The position numbers and the translations under genes are program-made. Below the pieces are notes generated by a model. That model made no database searches. It was not told the DNA's origin and saw only the letters and a list, made by a program, of their open reading frames with translations. From Schlesneria sp. DSM 10557 (lineage in GTDB: Bacteria > Planctomycetota > Planctomycetia > Planctomycetales > Planctomycetaceae), in NCBI RefSeq assembly GCF_041860085.1, contig NZ_CP124747.1, forward strand, positions 5,789,001 through 5,853,000: a DNA stretch of 64,000 nt, read 5' to 3'. Below are positions 33,059-42,030 of this stretch, piece after piece (positions within the stretch are counted from its first letter, which is position 1; the number at the start of each line of letters is the position of its first letter).

Positions 33059-33317
33059 TTTTGCTTCCTTTGTGTTGAGACGGCGAACAATGCCGCACGT
33101 TGTCATTTTGGTTCGAGAAACCGCACCAGAATTTCTGTTCGGTTCCGGCCGAAAGTGGCCAAATATTATACCAGAACAGCCTCGTACACAACGCGGCACC
33201 CGAAAGCAGCCTGCGTTCTGTGGAAGCTTGTCCGAGATCTCGTTTCAACGGAAGAAATCGAAGGCCTGACAAACTGGCGGAATGAGTGGCTCTCCCTGCC
33301 AGTTCGCGGCGTCACAA

Positions 33318-33410
33318 TTACTTACCGTACTTCTGCTTACGGATCTTGCGTCGCTTGATCTTCCAGCGACGATCTCGTTTCTGCTTCGTCGTCAACTTCA
33401 CTTGTTTCAT
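33318..33410 (-). CDS. 30-residue highly basic microprotein
   Basis: Reads MKQVKLTTKQKRDRRWKIK and ends RRKIRKQKYGK, with 16 Lys/Arg in 30 residues and a single Trp. AAGGGG lies six bases before the ATG. It is on the same strand as the 32-residue gene, about 260 bases before it. The charge and the YGK end recall very small ribosome-associated proteins such as bTHX, but the identity is uncertain. The two genes together are unlikely to be chance, given two strong ribosome-binding sites. Confidence 0.7.
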   Translation of the reverse strand: MKQVKLTTKQKRDRRWKIKRRKIRKQKYGK

Positions 33411-33695
33411 GTCGAACCCCTTATGGGACTAATGCCAATGTGCCGGCAATGGCCGGATTATTCGAGCCCGAGAAGATAGCAGCACATCCTGATTTCGGAA
33501 AGTGTGGACGCACCCTCGGCGAGGGATTATCGGCTACAACGGGTAAACTCACTTGCAAAATCATGCTGCGTGACGTTCACCCCGGCATTTCGCCTTCGCG
33601 TTTTTCGGTGTCGCCTGCCTTCAGTACAACGCTGCCTCCGGTCGATGTGGTTCCGCCTGTAGCTATCTGGTGACAGGCAGGGATGCGGCGTGAGG
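33411..33695. other. Intergenic between MoxR and microprotein genes
   Basis: About 285 bases without a recognisable gene. The promoter for the microprotein gene at 33410 should lie here. No T-tailed hairpin after the moxR stop is evident. Confidence 0.4.
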
Positions 33696-34712
33696 TCACA
33701 CGTACTTCGGGATTTTCGGTTCCGGAACTTCGTCCAGCAGCCGGGCGACCACCGATTCCGGCGTCATTCCTTCCGCCTGAGCCTGAAAATTCGTGGCCAG
33801 GCGATGACGGAGCACTGGAATCGCGACCCGGCGGATGTCGTCGATGGACACACTCGGGCGTCCGTCCATCGCGGCCAGCGCTTTGCCGCCGGAAATGAGG
33901 AACTGTCCGGCGCGGGGACCGGCTCCCCAGTCGACCAGCTCGCGAACGAACTTCGGAGCGCTTTCATCGAGCGGCCGTGTCGCCCGGACCAGGCGAGCCA
34001 CATAGTTGACCGTCAGGGGGCCGATTTCGATCGCGTGGATCTGCTTCTGCAGGTACAGAATCGATTTCGCGGAAAGAACTTTGCGAACTTCCTGACGTTC
34101 GGTCGAGTTCGCGGCATGCAGAATCTGCTCTTCTTCCGCCAGATTCGGGTAGTCGACTTTCACGTTAAACATGAAACGGTCGAGCTGTGCTTCCGGGAGA
34201 GGATACGTTCCTTCCTGCTCGATCGGGTTTTGTGTCGCAATAACGAAGAACGGTTCGGGAAGGCGATACGTCATCTGGCCGACCGTGACTTCCTTTTCCT
34301 GCATCGCCTGCAAGAGGGCCGCCTGGGTCTTGGGGGGCGTACGGTTGATTTCGTCCGCCAGCAGCACGTTGGTGAAGACCGGGCCTTCGACAAAACGAAA
34401 CTCGCGGCGTCCCGCATCGTTTTCGTCGAGCACATTGGTGCCGGTGATGTCGGAGGGCATCAGGTCGGGAGTGAACTGGATCCGCTTGAACTGGACATCC
34501 AGAATTTGAGCAATCGTCGAGACGGTCAGTGTCTTCGCCAGACCGGGGACACCCACCAGCAGGCAATGCCCCCCTGTGAAAATGGCCGCGAGAATCTGCT
34601 CGATCACGGCATCCTGGCCGACGATGACCTTGTGTAATTCTTCGATCATCAATTCGCGATGTTTCCGAAACCGCTCCAGAAATTCGTCGAAATCCGGTTT
34701 CTTTTCAGCCAA
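33696..34712 (-). CDS. MoxR-family AAA+ ATPase
   Basis: 338 residues. Walker A LLVGVPGLAKTLTV (about 50-63), the MoxR segment FKRIQFTPDLMPSDITGTNV, Walker B VLLADEINRTPPKTQ, sensor IATQNPIEQEGTYPLPEAQL, and a C-terminal lid with DDIRRVAIPVLRHR. MoxR ATPases act as chaperone-like remodelers with VWA proteins, usually encoded in an operon with DUF58 and VWA genes. No DUF58 gene adjoins it here; the nearest VWA membrane protein in the window is at 23185-25635. Confidence 0.95.
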   Translation of the reverse strand: MAEKKPDFDEFLERFRKHRELMIEELHKVIVGQDAVIEQILAAIFTGGHCLLVGVPGLAKTLTVSTIAQILDVQFKRIQFTPDLMPSDITGTNVLDENDAGRREFRFVEGPVFTNVLLADEINRTPPKTQAALLQAMQEKEVTVGQMTYRLPEPFFVIATQNPIEQEGTYPLPEAQLDRFMFNVKVDYPNLAEEEQILHAANSTERQEVRKVLSAKSILYLQKQIHAIEIGPLTVNYVARLVRATRPLDESAPKFVRELVDWGAGPRAGQFLISGGKALAAMDGRPSVSIDDIRRVAIPVLRHRLATNFQAQAEGMTPESVVARLLDEVPEPKIPKYV

Positions 34713-35033
34713 GGCAGGCCCTTTCCTACTCGCAAATCAGTCACGACACCGGTCAGCCGGCCCGAATCACGCATCAATTGATGCGGGTTGTTTCCCGAAC
34801 AGGGAAATCTCAGCATCCTTTGTCTTTCACACACAGTCCACTGTACGGTACGTGAATGAAGATGAAAAGTTGTGGATCGGGATTGTCGAGACTTCCGGGC
34901 GGGACTTTCTCTGGTAGCATACAGGGGCTTGTCAGCCAGGAAGGCCGGGTCGCATCGCTTCGTGCTGCCGCAAACAGTTGACGCTGTTTCAACAGGCCGG
35001 AACGGATGCAGGTTACTTGAGGGAGGTCCAGGG
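34713..35033. other. Divergent intergenic region between moxR and murA
   Basis: About 320 bases. The frame running into murA stays open from 34872, but the protein it adds resembles no MurA N-terminus. Promoters for both genes presumably lie here. No clear operator seen. Confidence 0.4.
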
Positions 35034-36431
35034 ATGGACATGCTTGTCGTGCGTGGAGGTCGCCCCCTGCGTGGTCGCGTTCGGGTGAGTGGAGCCAAAA
35101 ACGCCGCTCTGCCGATCATGGCTGCGGCCCTGGTCGCCGAAGGGACTTCCGTTCTGCACGGTGTTCCCGATCTGGTTGACGTCACTACCCTCTCAAGTGT
35201 GCTCCGTTCGCTGGGGATGTCGGTCGATCGTCGCCCTGACGGGGCGTTAGCCCTGACTGTGTGTGACGAGCAGCGTTGTCTGGCGGACTATGAACTTGTC
35301 AGGCGAATGCGTGCCAGTGTCTGTGTCCTGGGACCGCTGCTCGGTCGGCGAGGTCGTGCCTGCGTCTCGCTGCCGGGAGGGTGCAACATCGGGCACCGGC
35401 CGATTGATCTTCATCTGAAGGGGCTGCGGGCGCTGGGGGCCCAGATCACGATCGACCGCGGATATGTCTTCGCTCGGGCTGACAAGCTGACTGGTGCCGA
35501 TATCTATCTGGGGGGCTCGTTCGGCAGTACGGTCACTGGTACGTGCAACGTCATGTGTGCCGCTGTTTTCGCTCACGGAACGACGACCATTTCTGCCGCC
35601 GCATGTGAACCGGAAGTCGTCGATCTGGGACGGTACCTGAACGCCATGGGGGCGAAAATCGAAGGGCTGGGAACTCCGTTTTTACGCATCGAGGGGGTCT
35701 CTCATCTCTCGGCAGTGGAACACACGGTGATCCCGGATCGAATTGAAGCGGCCACGCTACTGATCGCAGGGGCCATTTCCGGGGGCCGATTGCAGATCGA
35801 AAACCTCGATCCGACCCATCTCGCGGCGGTCATTGATGCACTCCGCACAATCGGGATTATGGTCGAGACGCATGACAGAACGGCGATTGTCACCGCCCCC
35901 GAGAGACTGCGGCCGCTCGATATCACAGCGCTCCCCTATCCTGGCATCCCCACGGACGTCCAGGCTCAGTTCACGGCCCTGCTCTCGCTAGCAGAAGGAA
36001 TCAGCATTGTTACGGACAAGGTCTTTCCCGACCGGTTCATGCACATTCCTGAACTGATGCGAATGGGGGCGAATGTGCGCCGTGAAGGGGCCAGCTCGAT
36101 TGTCAGCGGAACTCCGAATCTCACCGGTGCCTGCGTGATGGCGTCTGACTTGCGGGCGAGCGCCGCTCTTTTGCTCGCGGCACTCGCAGCAGACGGAGAA
36201 TCCGTGATTCGACGGGTTTATCATCTCGATCGGGGCTATGAACGTCTCGAGAACAAGCTGAATCAGGTGGGGGCCGATATCCGCCGGGTGAACGATCAGC
36301 CGGACAACATGCCCGCCAGCCTGCAGCTTTCCGAGGACGAACAGCAGCCGCTGGCCCTGGATTCCAGCGATTCACCCCCACCCCCCAAGTTCCTGTCTCG
36401 CAAGGATGCCACGGTTCCGCAACCGCAGTAA
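35034..36431 (+). CDS. murA: UDP-N-acetylglucosamine 1-carboxyvinyltransferase
   Basis: 465 residues from ATG 35034 (GGGAGG upstream), beginning [19 protein letters not shown] like other MurA proteins. The KNAALP motif and the catalytic-Cys loop [16 protein letters not shown] (the Cys that attacks phosphoenolpyruvate and is the fosfomycin target) are present, as are the tandem inside-out alpha/beta barrel repeats, [12 protein letters not shown] and [15 protein letters not shown]. It carries out the first committed step of peptidoglycan precursor synthesis. A proline-rich tail of about 40 residues after residue 425 exceeds the usual family length. An intact murA agrees with planctomycetes having peptidoglycan. 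Confidence 0.97.
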   Translation: MDMLVVRGGRPLRGRVRVSGAKNAALPIMAAALVAEGTSVLHGVPDLVDVTTLSSVLRSLGMSVDRRPDGALALTVCDEQRCLADYELVRRMRASVCVLGPLLGRRGRACVSLPGGCNIGHRPIDLHLKGLRALGAQITIDRGYVFARADKLTGADIYLGGSFGSTVTGTCNVMCAAVFAHGTTTISAAACEPEVVDLGRYLNAMGAKIEGLGTPFLRIEGVSHLSAVEHTVIPDRIEAATLLIAGAISGGRLQIENLDPTHLAAVIDALRTIGIMVETHDRTAIVTAPERLRPLDITALPYPGIPTDVQAQFTALLSLAEGISIVTDKVFPDRFMHIPELMRMGANVRREGASSIVSGTPNLTGACVMASDLRASAALLLAALAADGESVIRRVYHLDRGYERLENKLNQVGADIRRVNDQPDNMPASLQLSEDEQQPLALDSSDSPPPPKFLSRKDATVPQPQ

Positions 36432-36563
36432 GCGAACGGGTCAGTCAGCGCCACACCGAACGGAATGCGGGTGATACCGCAAGTCGGGGCCGGGGCGGCG
36501 AACGCTTCCCAGCTGCGGGACTCGTCCGCAAGGGGTATCGACCGATGGCGTTCCGGAAACGAC

Positions 36564-36600
36564 GAAGGGATGTCACCGGCATTGCCGATGACATCCCTTC
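36564..36600. terminator. Long stem-loop between convergent murA and argH
   Basis: GAAGGGATGTCA (36564-36575) pairs perfectly with TGACATCCCTTC (36589-36600) across a 13-base loop that itself contains CCGGCATTGCCG-type symmetry. It lies between two convergent genes. No T-run, so termination may need a factor. Confidence 0.55.
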
Positions 36601-36652
36601 GAGCATACGGACTCGTGTCGAGCGAAACCATCTGGTGAGCAGTTCTTCCAGA

Positions 36653-38062
36653 CTATCCTTTGAGTCGTTCTCGCCAGGCGGCGACTTGCGTTTGCACTGC
36701 GACTCGACCGCCGCTGCCGTGGCTGGAAAGGCGCGCGACGACGTTCTGAACGCCAACGTAGTCTGACACACCTGCTTCGATCTTGTCACAGGCCTGCTGT
36801 AGTTCGGCGAGGGTCAGGTCGGCGAGCTTACACTTCTTCGACTCACACAGCCGGACCAGTTTCCCCACGACTTCGTGACCGGTTCGCATGGGAACGCCCC
36901 GTCCGATGAGGTATTCCATCAGCGTGGTGGCATCCAGGAATCCTTCCTCAAGCCGCGCGTTGATGGTTTCAACCTGCAGGCGGGCTCGCCGGACGATGTT
37001 CGGTGCCAGTTCCAGACAGGCCTGGACGGTGTCGAGTGCATCGAAGAAGGCGAGCTTGTCTTCCTGGAGATCGCGGTTGTAGGCCAGGGGGAGCCCCTTC
37101 AGAAGCGTCAGAATCTGGGTGACGTCGGCGATCACGCGAGCGGACTTACCGCGAATCAGCTCCAGCACATCGGGATTCCGCTTCTGCGGCATGATCGATG
37201 AACCGGTCGTATACGCGTCGGGCAGTTTGAGGAAGCCGAATTCCGTCGTGCACCACAGGATCCATTCCTCGGCCCAGCCACTCAGGTGAACGGCAATCAG
37301 TGACAGGTCGAAGATCGATTCGGCGAGATAATCCCGGTCGCTCGAGACGTCCAGGCTGTTTGCGGCAACGGCGATGGAACAGGTGTCCGTCGCTGCGGTA
37401 CCAGTGAAGCCGAGCAGCTTTGCCGATTCGTCGCGATCGATGGGAAGGGATGTACCGGCAAGGGCGGCAGCGCCCAGTGGCAGGACGTTGACTCGTTTCA
37501 GGCAGTCAGCAATTCGCTCGCGATCGCGCTGAAACTTTTCGCAGTAGGCCAGCCAGTAGTGAGACGCCATGACGGGTTGAGCACGCTGCAGGTGCGTGAA
37601 TCCCGGCAGGACGACGTCCGCATCGGCTTCACATCGCTCGACAAAGGCCTTTTGCAGTTCTTCGAGCAATCCGTCGAGGGTTGTCAGGGAATCGCGCACG
37701 TACAGCTTGAGATCCGTCGAGACCTGATCATTTCGACTGCGAGCGGTGTGCAGTTTGCGGCCCACATCGCCGATCCGCTGAATCAGGGCCGACTCGATGT
37801 GCATATGGATGTCTTCGAGTTCCGTCTTCCAGACCATCTCGCCCCGGGCGATTTCGCCCCCGATCTGGTCCAGGGTTTCGACAATCTGACGGCATTCGTC
37901 CGCAGTGAGCAGTCCGACTTTGGCCAGCATGCGAGCGTGCGCCTGCGAACCCCGAATATCGACGGCGGCAAGTCGATGATCAAAGGAAATGGATTCGGTG
38001 AATTTCTCGACGCGCGGGTCGGTCTGTTCGTCGAAGGCACCGCCCCAAGGTTTGACGGACAA
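36653..38062 (-). CDS. argH: Argininosuccinate lyase
   Basis: 469 residues from TTG 38062, where AGGAG precedes by seven bases; a TTG at 38077 five codons earlier is the alternative. It starts near [20 protein letters not shown], as expected for ArgH. The fumarase/aspartase superfamily signature [12 protein letters not shown] is present, along with [14 protein letters not shown] (substrate binding) and [11 protein letters not shown]. It catalyses the last step of arginine synthesis, releasing fumarate. No other arg gene is in the window. Start on TTG is unusual but supported by the ribosome-binding site. Confidence 0.96.
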   Translation of the reverse strand: MSVKPWGGAFDEQTDPRVEKFTESISFDHRLAAVDIRGSQAHARMLAKVGLLTADECRQIVETLDQIGGEIARGEMVWKTELEDIHMHIESALIQRIGDVGRKLHTARSRNDQVSTDLKLYVRDSLTTLDGLLEELQKAFVERCEADADVVLPGFTHLQRAQPVMASHYWLAYCEKFQRDRERIADCLKRVNVLPLGAAALAGTSLPIDRDESAKLLGFTGTAATDTCSIAVAANSLDVSSDRDYLAESIFDLSLIAVHLSGWAEEWILWCTTEFGFLKLPDAYTTGSSIMPQKRNPDVLELIRGKSARVIADVTQILTLLKGLPLAYNRDLQEDKLAFFDALDTVQACLELAPNIVRRARLQVETINARLEEGFLDATTLMEYLIGRGVPMRTGHEVVGKLVRLCESKKCKLADLTLAELQQACDKIEAGVSDYVGVQNVVARLSSHGSGGRVAVQTQVAAWRERLKG

Positions 38063-38290
38063 GATTGGCTCCTGCAATAAAATCTCTGTATCGATCAGGC
38101 GTGATGCACGCTTTTATCAAAATCTCGTTGAAGCAGGTACGGTTCGCAACGCCCATAGGCAGAAAAACTCCGTGCCATGTTCTTGCCGGAAGGGCTGCTT
38201 CTGATCACCGGACGTGCCCCGTTCCCGACGCCGTTGGGCTGTCCCTCAAAGGGTTCAATGCACGACGCATTCGGTTCGCGCGGCGTCGGC

Positions 38291-39211
38291 CTAGGAACCG
38301 TGGACGGTCTCTCGAGGCCAGGTGTACCCTTTCTGCTGGCGAAAACCCTTCAGCCGAATCGTTCCGTCAGGATCCAGGTCCATGACGGAATAACCATTGT
38401 TTTCGGTACCGGCGCCCTCCACCATCGCAACCAGAGTGCAGTAGTGAATGCCGCCGATCTCGCGGAGATCGTTCTGATGGCTATGTCCCTGGAAGACTGC
38501 CAGCACCTTGCCGGACTGCTCCAGCACCTGACGAACTTCCGGGCCGTTTTTCACCCCGTGATCGTTACTCACATCCAGACGCTGATGGGCGAAGACGACC
38601 GTCTTTTTCTGAGTCCCCTTGAGGTCCGCTCGAAGCCATTCCACCTCGGCCGGAGGGATGTTGGCGTCCGTCCACTGGGAATTTTTTCGTCCATACGGTT
38701 GGCCGTCACTGCGGAAACACGCGTCGAGCACGACGAAATGAAAGTCCCCCCGGTCGAATGAGTAATAAGACTTTGATTGACCGACGGCCTCCAGAAACTC
38801 GTTCTTGGTCAGCGTATCGACGCAGTGATTTCCCAGGACATAGTGGCGATCCCGGGAAATTGCCGAGAACTCGCGATCGATCGTGTTGAGGTATCGCAGC
38901 TCTGTTTCCACGGTATCCGCGGCGTCGATGAAGTCACCCAGTTCGACGACAAAGTTCGCTGTCTGCTGCTCAAACTCGGTCGCTGCATCGGTCAGTTTCT
39001 TCAGGGTGTCGCGATAGTGACGAGTCCCCGCCGCAGGTTTATCTGCGTAGTGCAGGTCTGTAATCAGGCCCACTTTCAGCGATTTTTCATTGGGTTCCGC
39101 GAAGAGAGAGTGGGGATCGAGTACGGAGGCGGCGGCCAGGCAAAGCACACCGTGATGAAAAAAGGCTCGTCTACCGACACGTGTTGCGCTCTCGCGGTCG
39201 CTCATCATCAT
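38291..39211 (-). CDS. Exported calcineurin-type metallophosphoesterase
   Basis: 306 residues from the first of three consecutive ATG codons at 39211 (AAGG upstream). The N-terminus RVGRRAFFHHGVLCLAAASV suggests a twin-arginine signal. Metal-binding motifs in order: LITDLHYADK (D-x-H), VVELGDFIDA (GD), YVLGNHCVD (GNH), AHQRLDV and VFQGHSHQND (GHxH). This is a complete dinuclear phosphoesterase site, in contrast to the degenerate SbcD-like protein. The substrate is unknown: nucleotides, phospholipid heads or sugar phosphates are possible. It is outside the cytoplasm if the signal is used. Confidence 0.88.
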   Translation of the reverse strand: MMMSDRESATRVGRRAFFHHGVLCLAAASVLDPHSLFAEPNEKSLKVGLITDLHYADKPAAGTRHYRDTLKKLTDAATEFEQQTANFVVELGDFIDAADTVETELRYLNTIDREFSAISRDRHYVLGNHCVDTLTKNEFLEAVGQSKSYYSFDRGDFHFVVLDACFRSDGQPYGRKNSQWTDANIPPAEVEWLRADLKGTQKKTVVFAHQRLDVSNDHGVKNGPEVRQVLEQSGKVLAVFQGHSHQNDLREIGGIHYCTLVAMVEGAGTENNGYSVMDLDPDGTIRLKGFRQQKGYTWPRETVHGS

Positions 39212-39612
39212 TTTTTCGCCTTGTGGTAAAGGAATCGAAAGGACACCCGGTGCGGAAACAAGGGCTGGTTCTCCCTTGATGAACACATCTTCGCCACGTG
39301 ACCCGGGGCCGGCATGCAGGTGACGAAGATGAGTCGGGGAGTCACTTCCGGCCAGTATATCCCCCTTGGCCCGTTTTGAGGCCATGTTAGCAGGGGGGAA
39401 CTGCATTCGAGCGATCTGACTGTTTTGCTGCGAATTCTCCTGAATTCCAATCTCTGATCAAAAAAGTCTTATATACGTCTCGACAAAGGTTGTTTGAACG
39501 AGTAATGTCGGTTTCGGGAAGCCGAAGTCCTGTCCGTCAGGCTCCCCGGATCCCCGCAGCGGGCCACTACTGCACCAAACCCTCGCACGGCTGAGCAAAC
39601 AGGAGCGTTTAA

Positions 39613-40854
39613 ATGACCGAGAATCAGGGTCCTCAAGTTGTCGTCATTGGTGGTGGTCCTGCCGGATCGACGGTGGCGACACTCCTGGCTCAACAGGGGA
39701 TCAATGTCGAACTGTTCGAACGCGAAGTATTTCCCCGGTTTCACATTGGCGAATCATTGATTCCCGAGACGTACTGGGTGCTTGAGCGACTGAAGATGCT
39801 CGACAAGATGAAGCGGAGCCATTTCGTCAAGAAGCACAGTGTTCAGTTCGTAAACGCCAGCGGACGAAGTTCGACTCCGTTCTACTTTCACGACAACAAA
39901 CCGCACGAATGTTCGGCAACCTGGCAGGTGCTTCGTAGCGAGTTTGATGAGATGATGCTCATGAACGCTCAAGAGCAGGGCGTAAAGGTTCATCAGGGGG
40001 CGCGTGTCCGGGACGTGCTGTTCGAGGGGGAACGGGCCGTTGGGATTGAAGTCACGACGCGAGAGCAGGGGACGCGAAAAATCCTGGCGGATGTCGTGGT
40101 CGATGCGAGCGGCCAGAGTTCGATGATTATCAACCGGTTCGGACTGCGGGTCTCGGACCCGCAGCTCAACAAGGGAGCAATCTGGACTTACTTTGAAGGA
40201 GCCTACCGGGACACCGGTCGTGACGAAGGGGCCACGCTGGTACTTCAGACGCACGACAAACAGGGGTGGTTCTGGTACATCCCGCAGCACGATAATCGTG
40301 TCAGCGTCGGTGTTGTGGGGGATTTCGATTACCTCTTCAAAAACCGGGGGGACCACGAGCAGACGTACCTTGAGGAACTGGACCGTTGCCCCAGTGTCAA
40401 AGAACGTGTTTCGGTCGGACGACGAGCGTCCCGTTACTATGCGACGAAGGACTATACGTACCGCTCCAGCCGTGCCTCGGGGGACGGCTGGGTGCTGGTG
40501 GGTGACGCCTTCGGCTTCCTCGATCCCCTGTATTCGTCCGGAGTCCTGCTGGCACTGAAGTCAGGGGAACTCGCGGCCGACAGCATTGTCGAAGGTCTGG
40601 CGAAGGGAGATACCTCCCGTGCCCAGCTCGGGAAATGGGAAGCCGATTATGTCCGCGGAATGAATCGCATGCGGCGACTGGTGTGCGAGTACTACGACGG
40701 ATTCAGTTTCGGCCGGTTCGTTCGCCGGTTCCCTCATCTGCGAGGGGCGGTGACAGACCTGCTGATCGGTGATCTGTTCAAAGAGGAACTCGACACCGTC
40801 TTTGAGTCCATCGACCTGATGCGGAGTGAAGCTCTGAACGCCCAGCCGACCTGA
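39613..40854 (+). CDS. FAD-dependent oxidoreductase of the flavin-halogenase family
   Basis: 413 residues. FAD-binding start VVIGGGPAGSTVATLLAQQG, then FHIGESLIPETYWVL, a conserved segment of tryptophan/pyrrole halogenase relatives. At about residues 218-223, GWFWYIPQHD contains a complete W-x-W-x-I-P motif, the signature that distinguishes flavin-dependent halogenases from monooxygenases. GDAFGFLDPLYSSGV is the second FAD motif. It would use FADH2, oxygen and halide to halogenate an aromatic substrate, with a separate flavin reductase that is not encoded nearby. Many members of this family are not tested as halogenases, so the substrate and reaction stay open. Confidence 0.8.
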   Translation: MTENQGPQVVVIGGGPAGSTVATLLAQQGINVELFEREVFPRFHIGESLIPETYWVLERLKMLDKMKRSHFVKKHSVQFVNASGRSSTPFYFHDNKPHECSATWQVLRSEFDEMMLMNAQEQGVKVHQGARVRDVLFEGERAVGIEVTTREQGTRKILADVVVDASGQSSMIINRFGLRVSDPQLNKGAIWTYFEGAYRDTGRDEGATLVLQTHDKQGWFWYIPQHDNRVSVGVVGDFDYLFKNRGDHEQTYLEELDRCPSVKERVSVGRRASRYYATKDYTYRSSRASGDGWVLVGDAFGFLDPLYSSGVLLALKSGELAADSIVEGLAKGDTSRAQLGKWEADYVRGMNRMRRLVCEYYDGFSFGRFVRRFPHLRGAVTDLLIGDLFKEELDTVFESIDLMRSEALNAQPT

Positions 40855-41173
40855 TCAACTTGACTTCTCTTCCTCTGATCCGGAATGCAAAATAAGGCTT
40901 CAAGCCGAAGAAGGATCGAGGAATCACTGACAACGTCGATCTGAACCAGGAAATTTCCGCTGAGCCGCACGGGCGGCTCAGCTCTTTCCCGCCGCATTGG
41001 CAAAATGCAAACCTCCCCGGGGCTTTCTGAGTTTGTCTCAGAGCAAAAGCCCCTCAATTCAGCCTGCCAGACACCTGTTTGCCCGTGTTTTCCAGTTCCC
41101 TCACAGATTACGATTTTCCCGACAATCTGCGATGTGAACCACGCCCACCTAACTTGATGCTGAGGAATCCAGG
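40855..41173. other. Intergenic region after the halogenase-like gene
   Basis: About 320 bases, no gene. Contains the stem-loop at 40958-40981. The promoter for the haem protein gene at 41174 presumably lies in the AT-richer right half. Confidence 0.45.
40958..40981 (+). terminator. Stem-loop terminator of the halogenase-like gene
   Basis: GCTGAGCCGC (40958-40967) pairs perfectly with GCGGCTCAGC (40972-40981) around ACGG, followed by TCTTTCCC. It sits about 105 bases beyond the stop. Confidence 0.65.
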
Positions 41174-41731
41174 ATGACCAGCCGAACGCTCGTATGTATC
41201 GTCGTGATTTGTGCGGCAGTCGTATTACTCAGTGGTGTGAAGTCACCAGCAGGGGACGATCCGCAGGGGAAGAAGGGGGGGGCCAAACGGAAACCCGAAC
41301 CAACCGTTCGCTTTACCGTTGAAGCTGCGAAGGAGCGATCGGAGCTGATGCATCACATCTATGCCGCCACGCTGGACACGATGCACCATCACTATTTCCG
41401 CGTGAACAAATCGGTGCTTCCTGCGCGGGCGATGGAGGACGTTTTTGCCGATGTCGCACAGCAGACGCATTCCACTGCGCGGTGGATCTCCGTCAATACG
41501 AAGCCGATGAGTGTCGATCACGAGCCCAGCACTGACTTTGAACGAAACGCCGCTGCCGCCATCGCTTCGGGTAAAACGGAGTTCGGTGCTGTGGAAGATG
41601 GCTACTACCGTCGGGCGGGGATGATTCCTCTTTCCGCCGGATGTGTGGGATGTCATACAGGAATGGCGACGGACCCCGGGAAAACTCCCCGTTTCGCCGC
41701 ACTCGTCATCAGTATTCCTGTCCAGGAATAA
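41174..41731 (+). CDS. DUF3365-type haem c protein
   Basis: 185 residues with an N-terminal signal (LVCIVVICAAVVLLSGV) and a lysine/glycine-rich linker. A single CVGCH haem c site lies near residue 157, in SAGCVGCHTGMA. The helical region before it (LMHHIYAATLDTMHHHYFRV) and the short C-terminal strand fit DUF3365 / Tll0287-like sensors, which bind a haem in a PAS-like fold. It is located outside the cytoplasm. A role in redox sensing or electron transfer is inferred. Confidence 0.8.
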   Translation: MTSRTLVCIVVICAAVVLLSGVKSPAGDDPQGKKGGAKRKPEPTVRFTVEAAKERSELMHHIYAATLDTMHHHYFRVNKSVLPARAMEDVFADVAQQTHSTARWISVNTKPMSVDHEPSTDFERNAAAAIASGKTEFGAVEDGYYRRAGMIPLSAGCVGCHTGMATDPGKTPRFAALVISIPVQE

Positions 41732-42030
41732 TTCGTTCGGTACTCGTCTCCATAAAACCCTCGACGCATGCGCTGCCAGACGCTTGCGTTCGTCTTTGGC
41801 AATTGCGCGGCGTCGGCTGTGCGGATTTCGCGACCTTGGCCGGGCGGGATCGGCGACAGACCGGCAATTTCGGCTGCTGGGCGCCGATTCCTTCCGAATT
41901 GGAACCCCCTTTCTTGGCACGGGTTTCCGTCAGGTCGAATTGGTATTTGCAGAAAGAGGGGTTGCTGCGATTCTACGGCTCGTTTCGCGTGAGTCACGGA
42001 GTCAGATTACTACGCCGAGCGTGCATTGCC

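Noticed and set aside
34872-35033. 54-codon N-terminal extension of MurA
   Set aside because: The ATG at 35034 has a strong ribosome-binding site and gives the normal family N-terminus.
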